DNA from: Eopsaltria australis
Lineage: Eukaryota; Chordata; Aves; Passeriformes; Petroicidae
Assembly: GCA_034509425.1 (NCBI GenBank)
Contig: JAVTVJ010000014.1
Span: 722,020-786,019, forward strand
DNA: 64,000 nt
Direction: 5' to 3'
Both the position numbers and the translations under genes were made by a program. Below, in pieces: positions 26,675 through 54,089 of this stretch. Every line of letters begins with the position of its first letter. The stretch's first letter is position 1. The notes beneath the pieces are model-generated. The model saw only the letters and a list, made by a program, of their open reading frames with translations. It was not told the DNA's origin and ran no database searches.

Positions 26675-26829
26675 ATGGAGACCTTTTAGCCAGCCAGTGA
26701 ATCTAACTGCTGCTGCATGTCTGGCAGCACCTCTGAATGATCACATGACTCTTGATATGGATGCAGTCCTGTCAGACTTTGTTCGGTCCACAGGGGCAGA
26801 ACCAGGTCTGGCAAGAGACTTACTGGAAG
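26675..26829 (+). CDS. OTUD7A: OTUD7A first certain coding exon (N-terminus, UBA-like segment)
   Basis: The acceptor is a pyrimidine tract ending ttggcag at 26674 and the donor is GAAG|gtaaac at 26830. The exon reads xxA-TGG-AGA..., so two bases of its first codon come from an upstream exon. It encodes the hallmark [20 protein letters not shown] stretch followed by a Gly-Leu-Ala-Arg-Asp-Leu-Leu-Glu run, the start of the UBA-like fold. I place the conservative start at ATG 26745 because the paralogue OTUD7B begins at the equivalent Met. A second in-frame ATG at 26757 has better context (G at -3, G at +4). The frame is also open upstream of 26745, and residues there resemble the human OTUD7A N-terminus (N, T, A, C, AA, L and D shared), so a longer N-terminus from an upstream exon is possible. 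The ATG formed by the first three exon bases is out of frame and reaches TAG after four codons. Confidence 0.93.
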
Positions 26830-29800
26830 GTAAACTTTTGGGACACTACCGCTTCCTGTGTTCACTGCTTGCTTAAACCAAGGACCAGTTGTAACAAGAG
26901 AACTCTGGTCGATGGAAACAGATATTTCTTAGTATTTTTACCAAGTTAACTCTTGTAATAAGCTGACCATAGATTATACTCAGAGAGGTGTTTTTAACAA
27001 AAACTTCTTAATATTAGATTGCTGTCTTTTAAGTTACCAAGAGTCAAGCCCTAAATGTTTATGTGCCAGTGAGAGAAGAGAGACTTTAGCTGACTTTTCA
27101 TATTCAGCTGCCTGAAAGTAGTTGTAAAAGTTTCTCAGGTCACTGTGTTTAGTCTGAAGTTCAGTCTGAAAGGGATTTATTTTGTTAATATTACTGTACA
27201 GTGATAGAGATACCAGAGGTATTTTCAGGTCCCAGTGTTTAATATGCACACCTGAACTTCACAGCATGGGAGCCAAGTGGCTAGGTTGAAAAGCAACTAA
27301 GAAGCTGTATCAGAAAAAGAACTGTCTATTTATTTATTTTGTTGTAGTTGTTTTAGGTTTATAGGCTTAAAAGTGGAAAGACACCATTGATATTTGAGGG
27401 CATTTCTTAGTAGTTAGGTTTGTTCATTTCTTCTCATGTGGACTAACAATAATTGTGAAGATGGGAGGTTGGAAATGAGTAGATGATACCTGTGAATTGC
27501 AACGTGGTTCTGTGGGCTTGAAATTTCCATGGACTTGCTGCCTGAGAAGTTTGGGGGTTGCTTTATTTTTTTTATCATAATGTGCTCTAAGAAATTGTGT
27601 TAAATCAAAGTAACTACTGAACAGCCACAGCACACATAAAATCATACCTCATGTTATGTATCTCCTTTTTGCAAGAGGTGTTTCACTTTATGTGTGCTGA
27701 AAGTTTTTCATTTTGTGGTACGTTCTTCCTTTACTCTGGGCTTTTCAGTAATAAGGTACAATAGATTATTAAAACAGAGATGCACGCAATTTTGCAGCAT
27801 TTCCCAAGTCATCTGATACATGAAATAAAACCATGGAAAATCTAGCAAGGAATATTAGCATAGGCTTGCTATATTTAAGAGCCCTCTGTTTTGTCTGACT
27901 GATTTGATCAACCTGTCATTCTTGCCTAGAGTCTGTCTTAGTCTGGTAGTCTTTTAGAAAAAGAACATGAGAAGATTTTTCTCGGCTGTATCAGGACAGA
28001 TTGTCAATTATTGTGCTGATAGAGCATTGCCAAAATTTCTAAGGGTTCCTACATATCAGAGGTCTTTCAGAAGAGTTACTTACCTTGTTTTTCTTTCTAT
28101 AAAGAGCAATGCTTTCAAATAAATAGCAAATAGAGTTTCTCTGTGTTGTACTTCTCATTTCTGTAGATGAATAGATTCACATCAAATATACTAACAAAGA
28201 AATAAGCAATAAACAATCTAATTATTCTGACAGGCTAATAGACATGCATCTGCCCCAAATAATTTCCTCCTACACAGGAATTTTGCAAAGTAAAAGGGAT
28301 TGTTGCTAGTTCTGAACAAAATGTGCTCAGAGAAACATTTAAGCACTTGTGGCTGTAGCTACATTTGGTTTAACAGCTTCTAACACAGGTCCTATCTTGT
28401 GCTGGGAGGCAGTAATTGATTGAGTTGTTTCTCATTTGTTTAAAAAAGACACAACAGAGACTGCCACCCTCACAGCATTTTGACTATCACAGTGTGTCAG
28501 TTCTCTGTGAGCAGTACTGAAACCCATGGAGTAGCTTCGTAACAATAATATAAACAACATTCAGAAGAGCAGCCCCCCACTCCATGGAGCACAGGCTGTA
28601 GCCAATGCCTTGTGCCTGGCCTTGGAATGGTGATGTCCATAGCTACAATCAAACTTTGAAAATAGGTGTGCACAAATATTACCCAGACATTTCAAGGTTT
28701 GGTTGTTCATAGCCCTAAAAATGATTGTCATAGTGAACTTGGAGCAAAAAAAAGCTTGTATAGACCCTCATTTCCATATAATGACAAGTTTTGGTCACAT
28801 CTTTTATGATCCCATAGCCCTTTGCTCTTTCTTACCTGCTCAAAAATTCTATTTTTATAACTTGCTCTGAATGAATTTTCACATTGTGCTCCTATGGAGT
28901 AACACTTCCTTTTCAGAGCCAATGCAGTTTCTTTTGTTCAGCCTTGGGGGAAATTTCTTCAATTTCACTATCCTGTAGATAATCAAGGATACCAATTTCT
29001 TCTTCCTTATCCAATTATTTTAACATATTAATGGTTTTGCTTTGATTATGTCCTGCTACATCCACAGCACAGTTGTGCAGAAGATGTGTTGTTCATCCCG
29101 GCAACAAATGAGTGAGTTAAACACACACTGACTGTTGTGCAAATAGCTAAAAAATCTATACATTGCATATAGATTTTCTACATTGCCAGAAGCTGCCCTA
29201 AATGTTGGCTCACTTGATGTTTCTACACTCTGCCTATCCTGCTGGTAGAATCCCTGCAGTTTTCTTCTGCTGTGAGCTTTTTATTGAGTGCAGCTGCTTG
29301 TCTCACTATCTCAGAAAACATTCTGCTGGTTGTGCTCAATATGTGTCTTTCAGAAAGTGTCCATTCTACTTTTGAAATGAAGAGGAAAAGAGATTTTTAA
29401 AAATAATAGTTATATAACATTTTCATGGTTGGTATCTGGTATAAAAGTCTAATATTGGACTTCCATATTTATTAAGATGCTTACAGCCATTTAAAATTAA
29501 TTATAAATTAATATCCATAAATTTCAATTATGTATCATTAGCTGTGCCAATTCTGTGTTAGTGGATTTTATGCACATGCTAAACCATTTGTTCCTTAGAA
29601 ATGTTATTTTCCAGCTTTGCTTTCATTTTTGGATGATTACTTACTGAGTCTTTCATGTTTTGTTTCCTATCTCTGAGACGTTGTTTGCCACTTCCTGAGG
29701 TTTTTACCTTGTTTATGTGCTCTCAAGAACTGAAAGCATTCTTGTGTGTGTGAGGTGATGGAAAGTAGAAATTACATTTTGTGAACCTTCACTGAGTCTC

Positions 29801-32048
29801 CCTTTTCAGCCTTTCATTCTCAGCCTTTGCTGGTTTATATAAAAACAGCCTAAAAAAAGCCCTCACTTGAGTTGTTAATATTGACAGAGCAATTTGATAA
29901 ACAATGTGACCCAGATGAAAGAAACAACATTCTCAGCAAAACAGTTTGAAAAGCAGCCTGTGCTGGCAGACGTATATCACTGCTCTGGGCAGGAGTGAAT
30001 TCAGAAATGGATCAGCCTCGTATCACAGGGAAACAGGAAATCAGCTGCAAGGCTCTCCAGATGTCACCTCTGTGTGTGCAAGGCACCTTCTAGTCACTGG
30101 GAAAATTCCTTTGCCTCACTAAGATTTGGGGAAGTTCTTAAGCATAAACTGAGAGCTCTGCATGGTGGAGAATTGATTTCTCTTCAGCTGTAAGCGCTCC
30201 AACTTCCCCAGTGTCCAGGAATGAGGAGGGCATGTCCCTTTCCCTCCGGGATAGCCCAGGCTGGCACCTCGATTCTCTCACACGTAGACTAACTGTAATG
30301 CTGGTGTGTTTATGTATAATCTACTTAAAACGTGGCCTAAGGAAGAAAAAAACCCTTAAGGAAAATAGTTTAATCTTTCAAACAAGTTGTGGTTCACAAT
30401 GCCAGAGCTGTAGGTGTGGATGAACTCAGAGATTACTGATAAATCAGGAGAAAGCAGCTCAGTTTTCAGGGAGCAGCAGGTGTGCAGTCAGTGACCCCTG
30501 GAATAGAAGGGGAAGGCATAGGATGAAATACTTTAAAATGCTAACAGTGTAGGCAACCATCAGGTGCTGGAGGATTTGTGAAATAATAATAATAATAATG
30601 GATTCAAAGATAATATATTTAACTGAAAATTCGCCCTTTGACTTGTATAAATGGTTTCATTTATTTATATAAATGATGTTGTATTTCACCATTATATAAA
30701 AATGACTGCTGTCTGTTTCCAGCTTCAAACAGCACTTAATTGATGGATACATAGCTGAATGTGAACACAGGAGCTGGGAGATTCACTTTCCAGTCATGAA
30801 ATGTGAGCAGTAAAGGTGACTGACCCCATGGAACAAGACAGAACTGCAGTACAGAGACATCTCCCCAAAGAACAATGTATACAAGCAGAATTCAAAGAAA
30901 AGCATGTAATTCATAGAGAGGGAGAGAGACATTTACAGTGCTGTCGTGTGATTGAGTGTACAAAACTAACTCCCCAAAAATAGTCTCTTATTCTCCTCTC
31001 CTCAGATGGTTCCTTTTTTAGTTCTCTTGTGGAAGGCTTGGCAATGGGAAGAGGAAGCTGAGCTGCTACCAATGTCTCGTTAAATAGGGAGCAAAACTGT
31101 CATTTCCAGCTGCCTGTTCAGTTTGGAGTGACTTTGCATTCTAGCAGAAAATGAGGCATATGTTAACAAAATGGCCTTGCTGTATTTTCCTTTGAGAACA
31201 TGGACCAAAATTAAATCTTGTTTTAAATCATACGGTCTAATTTTATCCTAATTTTGTATATTAGCTTTTCAGAAGGAAAAAAGCTGGTCTGAAGTTCTTC
31301 TTACCTTTTGCCTATAAATATTTGCTAATCTATTTCATGCCAAACAGGAAGAAGTGCCTGCATTTAAATTGAACTTGAGGATTGCTTTATTAGGAGCTGG
31401 TTTGTGAAAACAGACTTCTTTTCATTAGCCTGGGGTATTTCTGTGTTGCCTTCAAGTTGCTCTTACAGGTATATTTCCTAGATACTCTCTTGATGCTCAA
31501 TGCCTTCCTCAGATTATTCTTCTCTAACTGAAAGTTATCTGGTTGCCCCCTCAGCTGATATCCCATAATGGCTCTATTCTATTGGGTCCATTGGTCCTGT
31601 TTCACTCTAGGCAGTGTTTCCTTTGCCTCTGAACATTTCCTTTGCTGACATCCTGTCTATACATGTTGTTTCTGCAAGTTAGCTTTCATTGTGGTTCTTA
31701 CTATTTAGATCTTTCCTAGATCTCCATCTCAAATTGCATCCTTTCCAGCATTTTATTTATCATTAAATCAGGAATTTCTGGTGACCTTTCAAATGTTCTT
31801 TTTAACATATTGGAGTAGGTGGAGATTTGAAAGCGGGTGGGGGGGTGGGGGGGAGAACTGTGTAATAGTTGAGTGTTTGCTTTTCTTACTAATTAATGAT
31901 AAAATCCTCTTGATTTTCATGATATCTGATTTAAGAAGTAAAAGACAACAGATTTATTAACTGTTACAACCCCGCTAAGCTATAATGTTTTAGCCAAAAC
32001 AGTACAAAGTAGAAAACCCAAAGACTAAATAATGTCATGTTGCTCTGG

Positions 32049-32572
32049 GGTTCCAGCACTGGAGAATGCTCTTGTGACAGACACCCCACCTGGAGTGCTG
32101 CATCCAGCTTTGCTCCCCCAATCAACCTCTCAGGACATGTCCAGAGGAGGCCATGAAGATAGTCAGAGGGCTGGAGCACCTTTGCTGTGACACCCTTGGA
32201 CTGTTGGGGAAGAGAAGGCTCTGGGAAGACCTTAGAGCACCTTCCAATACCTAAAGGGGCTCCAAGAGAGCTGGAGAAGGGGCTTTTCACAAGTGCATGA
32301 GTGATAGCACAAGGGGGAATGGCTTCAAACTGAAAGAGGACAGGGTTAGATTAGATATTGGGAAGAAACTCTTCCCTGTGAGGGTGGTGAGGCCCTGGCA
32401 CAGATTGTCGAGAGAAGTTGTAGATGCTCCATCCCTGGAAGTGTCCAAGGCTGGATTGGACAGGGCTTGGAGAAATCTGGTCTCATTAAAGGTGTCCCTA
32501 CCCACAGCAGGGGGCTGGAATGAGATGATCTTTGAGGTCCCTTCCAGTCTAAACCATTCTTTGAGTCTATAA
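32049..32572 (+). mobile_element. CR1 LINE 3' end, sense
   Basis: The sequence follows the CR1 3' region closely: gtccagaggaggccatgaag, agtcagagggctggagcacc, agagaaggctctgggaagac, atggcttcaaactgaaagag, gggtggtgaggccctggcac and gaggtcccttccagtctaaa, with the terminal accattctttgagtctat resembling the CR1 tail. Open frames on both strands inside it come from the element. Confidence 0.93.
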
Positions 32573-32905
32573 TTTTATCAGTGCTTCTAAGGTGAATCCT
32601 AGTTGCGCTGTTCTTTAGTATTTTGTTTATTAACCCTCTGCTAATCTAGTTCGAGTTGGTAAGGCAAAAATGGGTAAGTGGCTTCTTAGACCATATATTT
32701 TTTATCTAAATCTTTGTTTTTTTCTTCAGCTCATGATGCCTCCTGTTATTATTCAAGCAACCATTATTTAGGACAGAAACTTCACAGTGTAGCTGTGTTT
32801 ATTTTTGAATTTCCCTTTTATGTAGGCGTCTGCTATCTCTGACATTAAAACATCAGTACCAGCCTTCAGCCACAGTGTATCTTCTATTCCTTACTCAGCT
32901 GCACA

Positions 32906-32972
32906 TTTTTTTTGTTGTTTTGTTTTTTTTGGGTTTTTTTTTGGTTTTTTTTTTTGTTGTTGTTGTTGTTTT
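32906..32972. repeat. T-rich/(TTG)n simple sequence
   Basis: T runs of 8-12 are separated by G, ending in a (GTT)n tract. Low complexity. Confidence 0.85.
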
Positions 32973-35900
32973 CCCTCCAAACAAGAAGGACTTGGTTTCA
33001 AAGCAGAGACCTTTGAGTGCTGTTAAATTTCACACATGCTGACTCACATAGTGCATGTAGCTGCTCAGGAAGCAATCGCTCAGTAAGAATGTTCTTTCTG
33101 TTCAGTCAGTGAGTTGATTTGGTGGTTCCAGCACCCTGATCATGATTTCACTACCTGTGTTTTCTAACCAACTTTGTGCTGCTCCAGCTTTTTTGCTGAT
33201 TGACGTTCTCTGGCCATTCAAAACTGGAAGCCTTTCCTGCAAACCTACTGTGTTGGTGCTGGTTTGGAGCAATCAAATTGTTACTGATACAGAGCTGCCA
33301 GTGACTTGTCATCTGATGTGATTGTGTGCACTGAAATAATGTTGTTATGCCCCTGAAATGCCTTTTTCAATACAATAATATGTCATATAACCAAAGAAGC
33401 AGTCAGTGAATGGGGTGCATCAGATAAGTAACAGTGAAACAAAAATAGCAGACAGTCTAGAAAATAGTCTTGTGTTGGTTTTGTCTGTCAAATTTTGTCT
33501 GCAACAAAAGCTTTTACTTGACTTAATTTAATTGATGAAACCATGCAAAATAAAGTAATTGCCTGTTACTTGTCCTTCAGGTGTAACCTCTGGTGGGGGT
33601 AGGAAAGATTGGCCCTTCCTCTTGGGTGTCTGTGCAGGACACGGCAAAAAAAATGTGAGATGTGACAGAGAAGGGACTTGTGTGAGGAGCAGGGTCTGGG
33701 AGATGCCAGAGAAGAACATGGGAGACACATAGAGACAGAACTTAGGAGAAGACTTCCTCTTTCCCTTGTCTAGGGATCAGAGGGACTCTGTGCAGTCTGC
33801 CCCAAACCAGGAGGCCAATGCCACTTGTTGGACAAGGGGCAAGATTGGAAGGAGGGACCTGCCCTGTAGGCTTTGAGTGGGAGGATGCGTTTGTTTTCCA
33901 TGTTACATGAATTTATTTTTGTCATTTCTAACCCTGCATAACTCAGGGGGTTTTTGTCTCTCAAAACTTGGTTTGTAACATAATAAGATACAGTTTTAGA
34001 AATTCAAAAGCTTTTAATATGCAAAGTTTAAAGGAAGAGAGGTAGGCAGTGTTAGTTCTGTTAATGTCCACAACCACAAGGCCCACTAATTTCCTCAGCA
34101 ACTTCCAGCTGAAACTTTCTCACCTACCTGTCACTCTGATGGAAATCCTTGCTCACATCATCTGCTCTGGACATCTCTGAATTTAATAATCTTCCTGATT
34201 TGTTCCCAGCTTGCCTCTTGCTTCTGCAATCTGTTCCTGTGGTCCAAATTACATCATACTTTTTATTAAATTTGCTATGTTTTAAAAATTTATTTTGCAC
34301 TGCATTAAATTTTTGTACCATTTGTATTTCTTCTCTCAGTGTCTTTCATAAAACCGTTAATTTTGTCCTCTCTTTCTTTTCTCTAATCGTCTTCACTGCC
34401 TCCAGTTTCCTTTACTTTCAGTTAGGATTTTTCTTTGCTTATTCTCCCAAACTGATGAATTCTCCTCCTTTTTTATGGGCAATGAGGAAAACAAAAGATT
34501 TGTCATTTGTATTTACTTGTGAAAGTGTAAACCAAATGGAGAGGGGCAAAGGGGGAAATGTTCCATCTTTCCAGTGGAGGCAGTAGCTGAGAACATTTAT
34601 GCTGGTCAGTGAGGTTGGCTAATTTTCAAAAACACTATTTCATGGAGATGGAAAGGTGCTGAATATGTTCTTTAATTTGGTTGAATGTTTTTCTTGCATT
34701 TTAATGCATGGAGGCTCCAACAAATTTAGGAAAAGTGAGTCCAATCATAATTTCCTGTGTTGGTTCTCTGAAGTTTAGGGCTTTAGTGCCATATTAGTGC
34801 TTCTGTTCAGGAGATGGTGACAACTCCAGGGGTATGGAGAGATTTGAAAATAAAATATTTCTGTGTTAGGCATAGAAATTTTAATTTTTGTAAGGTTTCA
34901 AGTCTATATTAGAAGTCCAGTTATTACAATGTACCATGGAGTGTAACTCAAGAGCCACTGTGCAATCCAGTTTTAAATGCAATACAACTGTGGGCCTGCT
35001 TTCTTGAAGGCTCAATGTAATTTTTATGACAGAGCTTTTATATAAGATGATTGAATTTGGCTTAAAACTGAAGCCAGCAGGATTTCTGTGAGTCTCCTGA
35101 TTTTCTGCTTTCCTCTTAAATGCATCAAAGCCCTGTCACACAGTAGCCACTTACAGCACATGCACTGGGATTTTTGTTAGCTTCAGAATTTAAACATGAA
35201 AAAATCTTGAGCAGGGGACCTGCAGAGGATGCCCTGAGGAATGCTGTCTGTGTTCCACTGCTACAGGTCTGGTACTCAGGGATCTGTACTCAATGAATCC
35301 AGGTTGTTCCTGGGGGTCACATAGCCCTGGGTTTGTTGCATTGCCAATACTGAATAATAATGTTTTGTTTAAAGCTGCATTTCCTAGAATTGTATTTATT
35401 GTCACCTTCACTTTTTTTTTTTTTAATACTTTGTTGTTGTCATAGTTGAAAAGAAGAATTTAAAAATGTGTTTAAAGTGCTTCTTAAAACCAGGAGCAGA
35501 GAAAAGCAGTTCTTACTCCAAACACTGATCAGTTTTGGGAATACACTCATGGCTATGCCTGTTTGGGTTGTGTAACTTGGTTGGGATGTGTGTAAAGTCA
35601 GAGCAGAGCCCTGTCTGGATTACAGTCATTCTCTCTACGTGGGATTTTTAGTGAACAAATGCTGGCAATAACTGAAGTTCCAGGATCCCTGACAATTTTT
35701 ACTGAATTTACATTTTGTCCTACAGACTTTCTAATAGGCGATTACAGCATTGCAGAACAATTCTGTATGCCTCACATGATGGTTTATATTATGGTCTGCT
35801 CAGGAACTAGATAACATTCTTGCTCAATGATAGCAATTCACCTTTCAGAATCTTGTTAAAGAACCTGAGGTAGTTTAGCTCAACCCTGTAGGTACCAGCT

Positions 35901-36896
35901 GTTAGTGCTATTTTTTCCTTCTTCAGTTAGGCTTTTGTTCTTCACAGATACGACTGTAACAGTAAAAGGCTTTCTTTTATCTGTTTAAAACTGCTTTGTA
36001 CTTTATTTATCTTATCTCCTTGGTGTAAGTAAGTAAGTAAGTTATCTTTAACTGCTACTCAGGTAATGTAGCTTCTCAAAGTACATAAAATTACAGCCTT
36101 CTATGGTGTAATAAATCATGTATTAGTCAGAATCAGGTTACTTTTGAATTCCCAAAAAAGTGCTTGTGGAATGCTCTGTAAGTTTCATGGAGATGTAGGG
36201 TCTCTCTTTCTTGTTATTTTTAATTTTCCAGTTAGAAACAAGCACTTGGATAATAGTAGACATGTCTGAATCTTAACTTGGCAGGATTGTTTTGAAAATA
36301 TCAGGCAAACATCTCAACATGTTTTTCATGGTTTTTTGAGAATGACAAGTCCCATTTCACCACCTGTACTAAGCACACTTGTGCATCTCTGGATACTGGC
36401 CTGCATTCTGTGGTTGCTGGTCAGAGCAATATGCTGAAGTGGAAGGTGGAAGCAAATCCTTTAGAGGATTCTGTGCTGACAGGTTCCATGAGCAGCTCCC
36501 ACAGACATGGAACCACACTGGCTGAGTCTCTCACTGCAGGTTTTGTTACAGAACACTGTCCTATGTTACCTGCTTTCTAAAAGGCTTTTAAAATCTCTAA
36601 GAGAGCAAGTTCTCTCTCATGTGTGAGATAAAGGGACCTGAAGTATTTTGTGTTTACATTCTAGCTGTTCTGCAAAGATCAGAAAGTTTCTCACTCTTTT
36701 GGGCTATGACACTATCTCTCTTGTCTTTCCATCATTGCTCCTAATTATTATTTATTATTAATACAGCCACGCAATTGTAAATTATTGCTCCCTCTCAGTG
36801 GGATTTAGAGTTCATCTTAAATTGCTAATTTCTGGAGCCATTTGATTGGAATCTGAGCAAGGGAAGTCCTGGCCTTGATCACCTCCTGTGACACAA

Positions 36897-37065
36897 TGTC
36901 ATGGATTTTGGGTTTGTAGATGAGAGGAGAGCAGTGGATGGTGACTTTTACTCAATGGTAGCTGGCTTTGACACTTTTTTCCATAGTGCTGCTGTGTTAG
37001 GTTGCTACAAACTGGATGGGTGGGGCCCCAGGAGGGTGGTGGGGATAGCTGCTCCCCAGACAGAG
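36897..37065 (+). mobile_element. CR1 LINE remnant (reverse-transcriptase region)
   Basis: The open frame here reads like a decayed CR1 reverse transcriptase: [14 protein letters not shown] then [11 protein letters not shown] and LDGW, matching the usual 'D-x-GKAVDVVYLDFSKAFDTVSH' region of CR1 ORF2 in spacing. It is a short fragment directly upstream of the exon 2 acceptor. The fused open frame into the exon is coincidental read-through. Confidence 0.5.
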
Positions 37066-37096
37066 GTGAGCAGATGGTGTCTTTGCTGTTTTGCAG

Positions 37097-37279
37097 GAAA
37101 GAACTGGGACCTGACAGCAGCTTTGAATGACTATGAGCAGCTGCGGCAGGTGCACACGGCCAACCTGCCCCAGGTGTTCAACGAGGGCAGGTTTTACAAG
37201 CAGCAGGAGCCAGAGCAACCTCCCCAGGTGACCAAGGCTGAGAGGCCCTGCCTGCAAAGGCAGGATGACATTGCCCAAG
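37097..37279 (+). CDS. OTUD7A: OTUD7A coding exon 2 (UBA-like end and linker)
   Basis: The acceptor is ttttgcag at 37096 and the donor is CAAG|gtaaga at 37280. Residues 29-90 of the 912-residue protein are encoded. They complete the conserved [20 protein letters not shown] segment of the UBA-like region, then run through a Gln/Glu/Pro-rich linker ([13 protein letters not shown]) to the conserved [12 protein letters not shown] motif before the OTU domain. The linker keeps the FYK extension that I recall from one human isoform. A degraded CR1 reverse-transcriptase fragment ends only a few tens of bases before the acceptor. The intron phases (2 nt in, 1 nt out) match both neighbouring exons. Confidence 0.95.
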
Positions 37280-45878
<8,599 letters not shown>

Positions 45879-46006
45879 GGATGTGGGGATTTCATGACCG
45901 GGACCTTGTTTTACGGAAAGCCCTCTATACTATGATGAGAAGCGGAGCTGAAAGGGAAGCACTGAAAAGAAGATGGAGATGGCAGCAGACCCAGCAGAAT
46001 AAGGAG
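45879..46006 (+). CDS. OTUD7A: OTUD7A coding exon 5 (OTU domain)
   Basis: The acceptor is gttgccttag at 45878 and the donor is GGAG|gtctgt at 46007. It encodes residues 197-239: [19 protein letters not shown], then [18 protein letters not shown], both typical of the Cezanne OTU fold and ending in phase 0. The donor has C at +3 instead of the usual purine but keeps G at +5. The boundary is fixed by the next exon, which starts with the conserved [10 protein letters not shown]. Confidence 0.95.
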
Positions 46007-46735
46007 GTCTGTATGGCCCAAAGACAGCCTTGTTAATATCATTTAGGGTTAAAAGCATTCTTCTGAAGCTTGCTGTGAAAATTTTAATTGCTATCAAATT
46101 CCTTGTGCTGCCATTTTGTATGGGGAAAGAGATACTTGTATCTAAAATGTTCATATCAGAATGCAAATGTGTTTGTAGCTTTGTGGGTATAACTATGCAG
46201 AGTTTTGTGCCTAAAAGGTCTAAGATGCATTTGGAACCTGTAGAAAATTAAATGTGTAATTTAGCTATCAATAGCATTAAAAAAAGAGTGGATGAAATCC
46301 ACAAAAGAGAGAGAAACCCATTTAGGAAAGATGTCCTGGAATTGTGAATTAGGATTTTTAGAGCTGTGGCCAAATATTGAATGGAAGTGTTCTAACTAAA
46401 ATCATCTGTAAATTTGGGTTGACTTTTGATTAAAAGCTGTACCTTCAGCGTGTTACTGTTTCCTGAAGATGTCTCTGCCTAAGCAGTGGCTAGAAAAGCC
46501 AATTTCAGGAGCAATCCTGAAGGCAAACAAGTGAATGTGCTAACTCTACAGTTGATAGTTTAGATCTTTTTAATAAGTTAATACTCTTTCACCTCAGTAG
46601 AAATGTTGAACTATTAATGGTCCAAGATACTGAACTGAGTCATGTGTGAAACACAAGTTAGTTGTAAGCACTGCTACAGAGCTGTGCTTACGCTGTGTCA
46701 GCAGAGTGGTGACAGCATTTCCTTCTGTCCCATAG
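46007..46735 (+). other. OTUD7A: OTUD7A intron 5 (0.7 kb)
   Basis: Short intron starting with the unusual donor gtctgt. Nothing else recognised. Confidence 0.85.

Positions 46736-54089
<7,354 letters not shown>

Larger units (their letters stand above)
26830..37096 (+). other. OTUD7A: OTUD7A intron 1 (10.3 kb)
   Basis: The intron is bounded by gtaaac and ttttgcag. It carries a 10-bp perfect inverted repeat at 29151-29177, an (AAT)6 run at 30582-30599, a G-rich tract at 31835-31853, a CR1 3' end at 32 kb, a T/G-rich tract at 32906-32972, a (GTAA)4 run at 36025-36040 and a CR1 reverse-transcriptase remnant close to the acceptor. No exon or RNA gene recognised. Confidence 0.85.

Noticed and set aside
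26675..26689. ATG at 26675 as the OTUD7A start codon
   Set aside because: It is out of frame with the conserved OTUD7A sequence and stops after four codons, so it is treated as an upstream ORF.
32049..32572. Open frames of about 70-110 codons on both strands around 32.0-32.6 kb
   Set aside because: They lie in a CR1 3' region, which is mostly untranslated in intact elements.
34149..34586. 145-codon Phe/Leu-rich frame in intron 1
   Set aside because: Its composition follows from T-rich sequence; no domain, signal or splice support was seen.
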